Shown here piece after piece: positions 27,205-35,206 of a stretch of DNA of 64,000 bases. Location: assembly GCA_022571845.1 (NCBI GenBank), contig JACZXB010000003.1, positions 186,001 to 250,000 on the forward strand, written 5' to 3'. Position numbers and translations under genes: made by a program. Each line of letters begins with the position of its first letter. Position 1 is the stretch's first letter. This DNA is from Candidatus Zixiibacteriota bacterium. Lineage in GTDB: Bacteria > Zixibacteria > MSB-5A5 > GN15 > FEB-12. The notes beneath the pieces are model-generated. The model was given only the letters and a program-made list of their open reading frames with translations, was not told the origin of the DNA and did no database searches.

Positions 27205-27866
27205 TGTGTAAATAGATCTGGCTCGATTCTTTCTGATTTAACTTTGAGTTTGTCAATTTGAGAATACCAATTATTGGCATACTTCCAGTTTTCCCGGCCT
27301 GCTTTAGTGGAAATATCAATCTCATGCCTAAGACTATCTGCGTGGAGAAGGTAGCCTTGGATATTGTGTATGGCCAGATTGGCATAGGCAATTCGAAGCA
27401 GTCGAAGATCCGTATCAACACCAAACAACCTGGCCTTTGGAGCTTGCCTATGAGCAGCCATCAAGAGCCTGCCGCTGCCAACCGCAGGGTCAAGGATATT
27501 TACTTTCTGGTCAGTCTTTTCAATAGTTATATTAGCCATTAAGCTCCCCACTTCCATAGGCGTCAGATAGATTCCTTGGCGTTGAACTTCACTCTTGCTC
27601 AATAACTTCTCGATATACATCTCACCCAGATGATCGTAATAATCCGAATTGAGCAGCTTTGAGTCATAGACGGCCATGAAATCTTTTGCTAGTTGGCTAT
27701 CGTCAAAGAACCATTCAAATCTGTGGTTGAGCTGAAAAAACAGGGGAGCACAGTTGTCCACTGCAATGAATTCAATCAGTCTGTCCCAGGCTTTCGAAGG
27801 GTCATGTAGCTTTCTTTCGAGTATTCCGTACGAATTTTCGAGCATGGTTCTGACTTCTGGTATCAT
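27201..27866 (-). CDS. N6-DNA-methylase-like protein without catalytic motif IV
   Basis: 221 residues. It shows QGIYLTPMEVGSLMANI and the SAM-binding motif LDPAVGSGRLLMAAHRQ (about 124-140) of gamma-type adenine methylases (HsdM family), then VDTDLRLLRIAYANLAIHN. However the sequence ends soon after HADSLRHEID and never shows the NPPF/Y catalytic motif. It is thus SAM-binding but probably inactive alone; it may need the beta-type enzyme two genes away, or be a truncated methylase. The ATGA overlap with the next gene argues that it is a settled part of the operon. Confidence 0.78.
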   Translation of the reverse strand: MIPEVRTMLENSYGILERKLHDPSKAWDRLIEFIAVDNCAPLFFQLNHRFEWFFDDSQLAKDFMAVYDSKLLNSDYYDHLGEMYIEKLLSKSEVQRQGIYLTPMEVGSLMANITIEKTDQKVNILDPAVGSGRLLMAAHRQAPKARLFGVDTDLRLLRIAYANLAIHNIQGYLLHADSLRHEIDISTKAGRENWKYANNWYSQIDKLKVKSERIEPDLFTQ

Positions 27867-27917
27867 TCTCGTTTACAAATGATCACCCCTGTTTAGTTGG
27901 TTTGATAATTTTAGAGA

Positions 27918-28253
27918 TTACTTATTAAGCACCTTGACAGTGTATTTCTCGAAATCAAGATGTTCGAGTTCTAATACAGCTTGAATTGTGCCTGCCTGCC
28001 GAAGGACTGCTGAAATTGCTTTCCAGAGAACCCATGAGTTGACTGTCAGCAGTCTGCCCTCTGTGGACTCTATGATATACTTGTAGTTGACCCTGGAAAG
28101 ATTATCCTGTTTTGAAGGATTGGTAATCTTACGTATTTCTTTTATCTCAAATCTAGGAATCTTCTCACCTATACGTAGCGAGAGGAATGAAGAACTGAGG
28201 TCATCAACTGATACGTTTGTTACTTCGCTGCCAGGAGGTATGTCCGATGTCAT
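27918..28253 (-). CDS. Hypothetical protein, possible OB-fold
   Basis: 111 residues with a beta-rich pattern (FLSLRIGEKIPRFEIKEIRKI ... YKYIIESTEGRLLTVNSWVLW), which might be an OB-fold nucleic-acid binder, but no signature proves it. It overlaps the coiled-coil gene by 4 bp and precedes the methylase-like gene by 51 bp. Confidence 0.65.
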   Translation of the reverse strand: MTSDIPPGSEVTNVSVDDLSSSFLSLRIGEKIPRFEIKEIRKITNPSKQDNLSRVNYKYIIESTEGRLLTVNSWVLWKAISAVLRQAGTIQAVLELEHLDFEKYTVKVLNK

Positions 28254-28477
28254 GCACTACTTTGCCTCCTGTCTCTTTTCTTGTGTGATAGAGCCTCGGT
28301 TTCCTCTATTTTAGCCGAGACCAGCAGCATCTGACGCCTGAGGCGGATTAGTTCTGCTTCATGGTCAGCAATACTCTCAACTAATACAGTCAACCTGTCT
28401 TCGATTTTCCATAGTGATTCCCTGAGAAGCATGTTACTGATTTTTCGGTGGTTTGCAGGACACTTTACCATGTCCAT
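28250..28477 (-). CDS. Short coiled-coil protein, first gene of the methylase/HerA operon
   Basis: 75 residues, alpha-helical with heptad pattern (LWKIEDRLTVLVESIADHEAELIRLRRQ) and a basic tail. Function unknown. It starts the minus-strand operon that runs to the HerA-type gene; the promoter must lie in 28478-28770. Confidence 0.62.
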   Translation of the reverse strand: MDMVKCPANHRKISNMLLRESLWKIEDRLTVLVESIADHEAELIRLRRQMLLVSAKIEETEALSHKKRDRRQSSA

Positions 28478-28611
28478 ATCAATGCAGCCCTACAATATAA
28501 GCATTGTGCCACTTTTGAGGTACAACAGCCAGTATAGAAAAGTTTTTAAAAGTGGTTTAGTCTCTGAACCTGTCCTCACCGCAACAGACTAAAGGTATTT
28601 GTCGTTCCAAT

Positions 28612-28701
28612 AACGTAACAGATTTCTTTTCCGTCGCTGCACGGTTCAAGACAGATAATAACGGTAATACCTATTTGTCTGATTTTTGGGAAATAGAGTA
28701 A
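28612..28701 (+). pseudogene. Decayed copy of the 55-residue small protein at 60485
   Basis: In this frame the sequence reads VAARFKTDNNGNTYLS before a stop, matching VAAWFNTDSDGNTYLS of the protein at 60485-60652. It has no start codon or ribosome site, and the C-terminal part has diverged. I take it as a remnant, linking the methylase/HerA module to the mobile segment near 60 kb. Confidence 0.6.
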
Positions 28702-28767
28702 ATCTCATTCCGACTGAGCGAGATATCGAAGAAAAAGAATACGTGAAAGCCAAATTCTAATCAAATC

Positions 28768-29130
28768 TTATGGCAAATAAATATTCTTTCTTACAATTTC
28801 ATTACCGCTTCCTGAGAGAATTATGTAGTCTCTGCCAGATCCTATAAAAATGAGCTTCTTGCCGTTCGCAGTTATCACGAAATCGTTATTTCCTCTATAA
28901 AAGGCAAATGACCCATCGAAAGAAGTCACTGTCGAAGATTTGACTGTACCTGGATCCATATTCGGACGAACTGCTACGTGTAGTTTTACTGTCATATTCG
29001 CTAGTGGGGTAATCTTGTCCGATTGATAGGCTTTTCCATATAGAATCTGATTTGACGAATTTGGAACTAATTGGTGATCAGAAGCTCTAGTTGTGGTTTG
29101 CTTTACGCTGGATGATTTAATTGCAGACAT
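28768..29130 (-). CDS. Hypothetical protein, carboxypeptidase-regulatory-like fold possible
   Basis: 120 residues, polar, with LANMTVKLHVAVRP ... TVTSFDGSFAFYRGN, the cadence of a small beta-sandwich (CarboxypepD_reg/Cna-B-like). No signal peptide. It lies 47 bp after the prepilin peptidase gene on the same strand and could be the last gene of the pilus locus. Confidence 0.6.
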   Translation of the reverse strand: MSAIKSSSVKQTTTRASDHQLVPNSSNQILYGKAYQSDKITPLANMTVKLHVAVRPNMDPGTVKSSTVTSFDGSFAFYRGNNDFVITANGKKLIFIGSGRDYIILSGSGNEIVRKNIYLP

Positions 29131-29177
29131 AATCTATTGTAGGTTATCGGAATAGTCTGAAACTGATTCAGCGTTAA

Positions 29178-29969
29178 TTATCGAACTGTCAGAAAGTTCC
29201 TGACGTAGAAATCAATTATCTGGTCGCCATAGGAAATTGCTAATACAGCAGCAGTAGCTAAGAACAGCCCGAAAGGGACTGCTCGTTCTTTGCGGAGTTT
29301 GGCCGAAAAGGACATCATGATAAGAGATACTACTAATCCTATTACAGAAGAACTGATAAATATGAGAAGTATCTTTTCCCATCCCAGAAATGCACCCAGC
29401 ATAGCGGCCATTTTGATATCACCGCCGCCCATCGATTCTTTCTTGAAAAGCCAGTCGCCAAGAATTGCTATCAAAAACAGCGAGCCACCTCCTACTAACA
29501 TTCCTATCAAGCCAGTATAGATACCAATTCCTCCAGGTAAGAAAGATATCGCCAGGCCAAACAGTATGCCCGGCAGAGTTATGACATCGGGTATGATTTG
29601 GAAGTCAAGGTCAATAAAGAAAATCACCAATAGTACTGTCAGTAAGAATGAAAATACCGCAAACTCATACGAAAGCCCGAACTGCCAGTAGAAATAGACG
29701 TAGGATAGTGCATTCAGGGCTTCTACAAGTGGATATCTAACGGAAATTCTCTTCTTACAATTTGCGCACTTACCAGCCAAAAAGAGATAACTTACCAAGG
29801 GTATGTTTTGGTACCACTTTATCGTTGTGTCACAGCCGGGACATTTTGAACGGTCAGAGATGAAGGGAATTTTACGAGGAAGTCTGTAAATCAGAACGTT
29901 TAAAAACGACCCAATAGCGAGTCCAAGTACTGCAACTAAAATTAGAATCAAATCGGGCATAATAATCAT
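29178..29969 (-). CDS. pilD: Prepilin peptidase / N-methyltransferase (PilD/GspO)
   Basis: 263 residues with the family architecture: first TM, the cytoplasmic zinc tetracysteine CPGC ... CANC (about 43-71) used for N-methylation, then seven TM helices. Catalytic aspartates are in IDLDFQIIPD (about 120-129) and GGGDIKM (about 183-189). It cleaves and methylates prepilins with the GFSLIE-type sites encoded just upstream. An in-frame ATG at 29960 is an alternative start. Confidence 0.95.
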   Translation of the reverse strand: MIIMPDLILILVAVLGLAIGSFLNVLIYRLPRKIPFISDRSKCPGCDTTIKWYQNIPLVSYLFLAGKCANCKKRISVRYPLVEALNALSYVYFYWQFGLSYEFAVFSFLLTVLLVIFFIDLDFQIIPDVITLPGILFGLAISFLPGGIGIYTGLIGMLVGGGSLFLIAILGDWLFKKESMGGGDIKMAAMLGAFLGWEKILLIFISSSVIGLVVSLIMMSFSAKLRKERAVPFGLFLATAAVLAISYGDQIIDFYVRNFLTVR

Positions 29970-30224
29970 ATATCGGCAATTCTTCTGTTGATAGAAAGGG
30001 AGTTAATCAAGATAGAGGAGATTCATAAATCTAGTGGGGGTAAATCCGAACTATAGCGATACACTTGTACTCGAACATAGAGATATTGCATCATGACTAT
30101 GAAAAGCGAACTTTTAATAATTAATTTAGAATCTGATGAACTGTCATGTCATTTTTTCTTGATATATTACGTCTCAAAGTAATCTACTGACGTACAAAAA
30201 ATTAAAAACTAAATTGGAGAGTCT

Positions 30225-30683
30225 TTACCGAGCAATTGCATCGTCAATGATTGCCTTGAGGTCGCCAGACTCGTCGATTTCCCATTGGTCGATTGCAGGA
30301 TCGTCGTCAAGGCGTCGGGCGGTCGCAGTAGCAGTGAAGTGGTCTATATCACCAGAGATTACATATGCGTAGCGAGCTGATTTCATAATCTCGACTCCAA
30401 TTGTATCAAAGGCATACTGATTGTCTTTATCGGCGGTGATACCAGCTTGAGGTATCCAGTATCTATCATTATTTTGGAAGAACGAACGCTGGAGCAGGTA
30501 AATCTGGTGCAGCATTTGTTTTGCTTCTGTTTGCTTAGCCTTGACAGTAGAGCTCATGTAACGCGGAATGGCAATGCCAGCCAAAATTCCGATAATGACC
30601 AGAACTATAAGCAGCTCTATGAGGGAGAATCCTTTTTGATTGAGCCTAAATCTCTTAGTTTTGTTGATATTTGATATATTCAT
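30225..30683 (-). CDS. Type IV pilin / major pseudopilin
   Basis: 152 residues with the prepilin cleavage site QKG-FSLIELLIVLVIIGILAG: basic leader of 18 residues, Gly before cut, Phe+1, Glu+5, then a hydrophobic helix. The C-terminal globular part is about 110 residues with an Asp/Glu-rich end, as in GspG or PilA. As the largest well-formed pilin-like gene in the cluster it is a candidate major pilin. Overlaps the upstream pilin-like gene by 29 bp. Confidence 0.9.
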   Translation of the reverse strand: MNISNINKTKRFRLNQKGFSLIELLIVLVIIGILAGIAIPRYMSSTVKAKQTEAKQMLHQIYLLQRSFFQNNDRYWIPQAGITADKDNQYAFDTIGVEIMKSARYAYVISGDIDHFTATATARRLDDDPAIDQWEIDESGDLKAIIDDAIAR

Positions 30684-31182
30684 AATGATTCTTTATTATC
30701 GATTCTAATCTGTCTGAGCTTCCCTTACCATCTGAAACCACCACAGTTAGCTTATATAATCCCGCGACAGAACTATCTTTTGCCTCTTCCAATATAGAAA
30801 CTGAATCACCCGAATGCAATATCATTTTTCTCAGGACAACGCTATCAATAATGAAGTCCTTGTGTGATAATAGTTTACTATCACGGTAAAAATGGCCATC
30901 TGGCCAGGTGTATCTCCTTTGTCTTGCTGAGGGTAGGGTACAAATTATGCTATCAGCAAAAATCTGAACCTGCCTGCTAATTTCCACATTCCGTGTAATC
31001 TCACTTTGTACAAATGCCAATTCATCCAGCAATTTACTGCTGCCTGTCCATCTGTTTAAGTATTGCTCAACAAACAGACTACCGGAAATTATTGCAATCA
31101 TCAGAACAGACGTAATACCCAATCCAATTATCAATTCTGTAAGAGTCAGGCCTTTATTGTTTTTCAGATAAGATAAATTCAT
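30655..31182 (-). CDS. Minor (pseudo)pilin, PilW/GspJ-like
   Basis: 175 residues with prepilin site NNKG-LTLTELIIGLGITSVLM. The Leu at +1 is acceptable. The globular region resembles minor pilins with type IV N-methylation signals. Overlaps neighbours on both sides by 29 bp, consistent with a tightly packed operon. Confidence 0.82.
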   Translation of the reverse strand: MNLSYLKNNKGLTLTELIIGLGITSVLMIAIISGSLFVEQYLNRWTGSSKLLDELAFVQSEITRNVEISRQVQIFADSIICTLPSARQRRYTWPDGHFYRDSKLLSHKDFIIDSVVLRKMILHSGDSVSILEEAKDSSVAGLYKLTVVVSDGKGSSDRLESIIKNHYEYIKYQQN

Positions 31183-31528
31183 TGTGCAGTTCTATTAGTT
31201 TTCTTCCCGTTTTCCTGCGAATGACAGTTATGTTAATTTCAACCAACTTATCATGTACTCGCGAGATCTTTTTAACATCGTAGCTAATGTTTCCTTGTGT
31301 TATAACCGTATCCAAAGAAGTTGTATCTTTAACAAGAATTGTCTCAATCATCAATTCATCAGCAATGCTACTACTTATAAACAGCTCCTTTGTCGACGCT
31401 CGAGAAATAGTAGTATCAAGAAGAGAAATCATTACCGCAAAGCCAATCATAAACACAGTAGCTGCTATCATTACTTCCAGAATAGTAAAACCAGATTGAT
31501 CCTTAAGTTTGGTAATTCCTATTTCCAT
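31154..31528 (-). CDS. Minor (pseudo)pilin, PilV/GspI-like
   Basis: 124 residues; prepilin site QSG-FTILEVMIAATVFMIGFA near the N-terminus and a short globular part, matching PilV/GspI. Thought to build the tip of the pilus or pseudopilus with the other minor pilins. Confidence 0.84.
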   Translation of the reverse strand: MEIGITKLKDQSGFTILEVMIAATVFMIGFAVMISLLDTTISRASTKELFISSSIADELMIETILVKDTTSLDTVITQGNISYDVKKISRVHDKLVEINITVIRRKTGRKLIELHNEFILSEKQ

Positions 31529-32919
31529 ATGTCTTGCCTTAGAATAGCGAATTTTGATTTCTCGTCTGAACCAGACATCAGGGGCAGTGCCGGTCTGTAG
31601 TCAAGTTGTGCTCGGTCAATCTGGAAATCCTTAATCCAGTTTACGTATGTTGTCGGAGGCAAGAAGTAATAAAATCTTTCGGTGACTACAGAGCCGTAAA
31701 CTCTTCCCCTTAAATCTGCCTTCCCTTGAGATATTATGAAGCCCGTGAATCTACTAAGGCTATCAAGATAAATCAGGGGACTGTCTTTGCCTTTTGAATC
31801 AAGATTCTTTTCAACATAGCAAACTGATTCCATTCGTTTTCGACTTCTCAGGAAAATCCCAGTTTCAATTTCAGTAGTTTGTTTTTTATCTCTAAATAGC
31901 AATAATGAAGGATATATTAATTCTGCATTGTCTTTGACAATAAGTTTACTGCTTGATATTGCTATACTCGAGAACTTAGAATGATCGCCAATAACAATTG
32001 AGTCAGGGGTCATTAGTATCATGTTATCTATTACTGCAGAGTCTCTTACATAAATGGCTCCATTTGATATAATTTCGATGAGTCCTGAAATTCTAGTATT
32101 GCCCTCAATTTCAACATAACCTTGGACAAAGATTGACTTAATTTCTGTATTATCGCTTCGCTCAAAAATTACGTTTCGTATCTTGAGATTGTTTTCTACC
32201 GAGAGGCAGTTATGATTTTGTAGAATAGAGATGTTGCTGCTATCAATTATCCAGGAACCCTCTAGTACTTTTTTGCATTGGTGCTTTCGCATGAATGCTT
32301 CTTTCGCGTACCTGTTAAGCAGATTTGTGTCTAGTTGTGGAATAGTTATGCTTTTACAAATGATCGTTTCGCCCTTGTGGAAGTTTTCGTTTACAATTGC
32401 TTCACCTCTCATTCTACCTGTAGTTATTCCTAAAGGTCCGGTGTTAACATCACCCGTAATGTTAGTGTTACCGGTTGCGACTAATGGTAAAGATTCATCC
32501 CCGACAGTTATGGCGGCGTCGAAATATTTATTTGCCCTTGAACCGATAAGAGAGGTTGTTATGATTTCCTGGTTAGCATATTTACCTTTTGATATTGCTA
32601 ATGCGAACGGTCCCCAGGGAGAAAGATATGATATGACCTGCCCACCGTTTGGAGCCTCAAATGATATAGTATCATACTTGACGCCATGCTCAGAGAGATG
32701 ATTCAACCGACGTGTAATCCCTGCTTCTGAAAGATGCCTGGCGATAAGTCGGTTCTGTTGCTTTATATGAAAACTCCGTCTATTAGCTATGTAAGTAAAG
32801 GCGGCAAGAAAGAGAAGCAGTAAAATCACCATTACCGCCAGTACTGTTACTAGTACTGAACCAGAGTTTTCGAATGGCTTAGTCCAGCGACACCTGTGCT
32901 TCCAACCAGAGAGTATCAT
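31519..32919 (-). CDS. PilX-like protein with parallel beta-helix-like body
   Basis: 466 residues. A single TM helix near the N-terminus (GSVLVTVLAVMVILLLLFLAA, about 20-40) is followed by NRLIARHLSEAG, the layout of PilX/GspK-type pilus assembly proteins, though the Glu+5 is not clear. The remaining ~400 residues have repeated short beta motifs such as SIFVQGYVEIEGNTRISG and AIYVRDSAVIDN that suggest a right-handed beta-helix or bactofilin-like fold. That body is much longer than a typical PilX. Its 5' end overlaps the next gene by 41 bp. Confidence 0.72.
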   Translation of the reverse strand: MILSGWKHRCRWTKPFENSGSVLVTVLAVMVILLLLFLAAFTYIANRRSFHIKQQNRLIARHLSEAGITRRLNHLSEHGVKYDTISFEAPNGGQVISYLSPWGPFALAISKGKYANQEIITTSLIGSRANKYFDAAITVGDESLPLVATGNTNITGDVNTGPLGITTGRMRGEAIVNENFHKGETIICKSITIPQLDTNLLNRYAKEAFMRKHQCKKVLEGSWIIDSSNISILQNHNCLSVENNLKIRNVIFERSDNTEIKSIFVQGYVEIEGNTRISGLIEIISNGAIYVRDSAVIDNMILMTPDSIVIGDHSKFSSIAISSSKLIVKDNAELIYPSLLLFRDKKQTTEIETGIFLRSRKRMESVCYVEKNLDSKGKDSPLIYLDSLSRFTGFIISQGKADLRGRVYGSVVTERFYYFLPPTTYVNWIKDFQIDRAQLDYRPALPLMSGSDEKSKFAILRQDIWK

Positions 32920-33364
32920 AGTTCTTATCTCTTTTGAATATTACATGATCTGAGTTTATGGTCATTAATTTCCAGGTGCCGACTGAATCATCAAGTGCCA
33001 TAACTGTGGTACCGGTCTCAGATGAATTTACCACTGCTTGGGAATGTTCTTTGTCTTTAAGTACTCCCAAGAGTTTGTGCATAGTGCTTGGTTTATTAAG
33101 CTTAACGGGTTTAGTTCTAGTTTTCTTTTGTTTCTTAGCAGCAGTTGTCGTCTGTGACAAAGAAACCTTGAACGGATTGACTCTCGGTGCCTTGTATTTT
33201 AATTCTAGCTCTGTGCTTTTTGCAATTGGTCTGGATTCAGTCTTACTGTCAAAACTGATTGAGTAGCTGTTTCCATATAACAGTTTAAGATTATCCCACC
33301 ATACTATAGAGAGTATTAACAGCAGGACCCCCAGAAATATTTTTTTGGTTTTATGTGACTTCAT
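32879..33364 (-). CDS. PilP-like pilus assembly protein
   Basis: 161 residues: one N-terminal TM helix (about 8-25), a Lys/Thr-rich linker, then a small beta-domain (LLGVLKDKEHSQAVVNSSETG). The position after PilO-like and before pilin genes, and the layout, fit GspC/PilP. The predicted job is to link the inner-membrane platform to the secretin. Confidence 0.72.
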   Translation of the reverse strand: MKSHKTKKIFLGVLLLILSIVWWDNLKLLYGNSYSISFDSKTESRPIAKSTELELKYKAPRVNPFKVSLSQTTTAAKKQKKTRTKPVKLNKPSTMHKLLGVLKDKEHSQAVVNSSETGTTVMALDDSVGTWKLMTINSDHVIFKRDKNYDTLWLEAQVSLD

Positions 33365-33870
33365 TGTTTAGACACATATACAAGCATTGTAAGTGCAACT
33401 TGTTCCCCGGTCTCATCTGTAGGCCTTAGAGTTAATTGGTCAATGTTAAGCAGAAAATCTGTTTCCAGTTTCCTGATAAATTTCACTAATGAAGTAGCCT
33501 TTCCTAAGTAGGTTGTAGTGTAGGAAATAGATTCAGAATGTTTATCAGATTTCTGATTTCCCTTTTCAATATTGTAAAGCTTCAACTGATAGCTATTTGC
33601 ACTCTTCTTCAGATCTAAAAGAGTCGGGTATTTCAATTGCTGCAAATTTGCTATTTTTTGACTGAGCTCGTTGACTCGAACTTTCAATTCTTGATAGTCT
33701 GTTTGCTGGCTGGAAAAGTCTGCTTCTGCTTGATTCTTGAGTTTTACAACCCTGGTTTTGCTTATGGCAGTGCTTACTCCCCAATCTGTTATGATTACTA
33801 AAAACAGTGTTAGTATTATAGAAAACATGAGTGTAAGAATGATTTTAATATTAATATCTGTTAATTTCAT
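33361..33870 (-). CDS. PilO/GspM-like pilus assembly protein
   Basis: From ATG 33870 (GGAG 9 bp upstream) about 169 residues: short cytoplasmic tail, TM helix (about 8-30), a coiled coil (AEADFSSQQTDYQELKVRVNELSQKI) and a C-terminal ferredoxin-like domain, the standard PilO plan. Its start lies inside the 3' end of the upstream gene (20 bp overlap). Confidence 0.82.
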   Translation of the reverse strand: MKLTDINIKIILTLMFSIILTLFLVIITDWGVSTAISKTRVVKLKNQAEADFSSQQTDYQELKVRVNELSQKIANLQQLKYPTLLDLKKSANSYQLKLYNIEKGNQKSDKHSESISYTTTYLGKATSLVKFIRKLETDFLLNIDQLTLRPTDETGEQVALTMLVYVSKQ

Positions 33871-35206
33871 TGATGGTAGCTCCGAAATTGAAAACAAAAA
33901 GGGTATCAACTATTCCTCTTATGTTTTTCACCTCTGGTTTAACAGAATTCAGACTCAGACTATACGGACTAAATTGTTCAGCCAGCGCCGCATGATATGA
34001 GAAGATTCTCGCTTGCTGTTTCGATGCTCCCTGAATCTCAACTTTGGCACCGTCTGATGGAAGACGCCTCAAACTAACTTGAGTCAAATAAACATCTTTG
34101 AACTTTCTTTGAGAAAGAGCTGATATTACAGAGGCAGCCTGAATTCTGCCCGGCAGATTTGAAGCAATTTCTATTTCTCTGTTTTTGAGGGAGTCAAGGA
34201 TTGTTTCAAGCTGTATTACTTCACTGTAGTATACTTGGTAATCTGCAAGGTTTTCATCACTTCCTGCAGCTAGGAAAGACATAACGCCTGCCAATGAAAG
34301 GCTCAGAAAGCATATTCCTGCCATTACGAATGTAAGTAATCGCAGGCTATTAAGAGCTGTCATAGTCATTCTGGCAATACCAGATGTTTTCGGCTTATAG
34401 AATGATTTGTTAGTTCTCTTAGCACCGCCTTTACTACGAATCATTAGAAGAGAAAGTGACTCAACTCTGGTATCGCCAGCGGCTTTCTTGGTCAGAGAAG
34501 AATAGACACTTATTTTCGGGATGTCTTGTGAATCAAAAAAATCTACCTGTAATTGACCGATGAGAGTGTTAAGGGATTGACCACCATCTTTGGCAACCTT
34601 ACTGCCGAAAATGATATTTCCTGTCTTGTCCCACACCAGATATGAAAGCGCGTTTCTGTCAAACTGAAACAGGGTTATTCCGCTAGCATCAAACGACTTC
34701 GATGGTAGCCTCTGTAGCAGGTATACGGGCAGCCCTATCAGTTCAAGAGCAGGAATTCTATATTTTTGAGTTAGATTTTCAAGGAGGGCCAAAAATGACT
34801 TATTTATGCCCTGCCCAATAAATATCGGGCTCTTTGTGTCTTCTCTGACCGTATGTGAAAAGTGTAAGTTTTCATTTTGCATGAGCCTTACATTTTCAAG
34901 CACTTGTTGAGGGTTTTGTTTACTTAAGACTTTCAGGTAAGCGAAGCTTTCAGAGTTATTGAGCAAAATTGTTAACGGTTGTCCGTAATAGTCTGGGAGT
35001 GATGTGACTTCCTTTAAGAAGTCATTTAAGAATTTGGAATCTGTTGTATCACCTGTCTGCTCAAAAAGACGTTCCAATTTGCCTCTGCCAACAGCTCTGA
35101 AAAACTGTAATGAGTTAGAGTTTATTAGCAAAAAGTAACTGTAGACATTTAAGGAAAATGAATCCCGTATGATGCTGTCGATATTCGGTTTTAACTTCAG
35201 TTTCAT
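33851..35206 (-). CDS. PilM-PilN/GspL-like platform protein
   Basis: 451 residues. The first ~270 look like an actin-like cytoplasmic domain (PilM/GspL), with the segment LVWDKTGNIIFGSKVAKDGGQSLNTLI. A TM helix follows at about 290-312, then a coiled coil and a ferredoxin-like domain as in PilN. It therefore looks like a natural PilM-PilN type fusion as in GspL. It overlaps the secretin gene by 4 bp at its 5' end. Confidence 0.78.
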   Translation of the reverse strand: MKLKLKPNIDSIIRDSFSLNVYSYFLLINSNSLQFFRAVGRGKLERLFEQTGDTTDSKFLNDFLKEVTSLPDYYGQPLTILLNNSESFAYLKVLSKQNPQQVLENVRLMQNENLHFSHTVREDTKSPIFIGQGINKSFLALLENLTQKYRIPALELIGLPVYLLQRLPSKSFDASGITLFQFDRNALSYLVWDKTGNIIFGSKVAKDGGQSLNTLIGQLQVDFFDSQDIPKISVYSSLTKKAAGDTRVESLSLLMIRSKGGAKRTNKSFYKPKTSGIARMTMTALNSLRLLTFVMAGICFLSLSLAGVMSFLAAGSDENLADYQVYYSEVIQLETILDSLKNREIEIASNLPGRIQAASVISALSQRKFKDVYLTQVSLRRLPSDGAKVEIQGASKQQARIFSYHAALAEQFSPYSLSLNSVKPEVKNIRGIVDTLFVFNFGATINEINRY

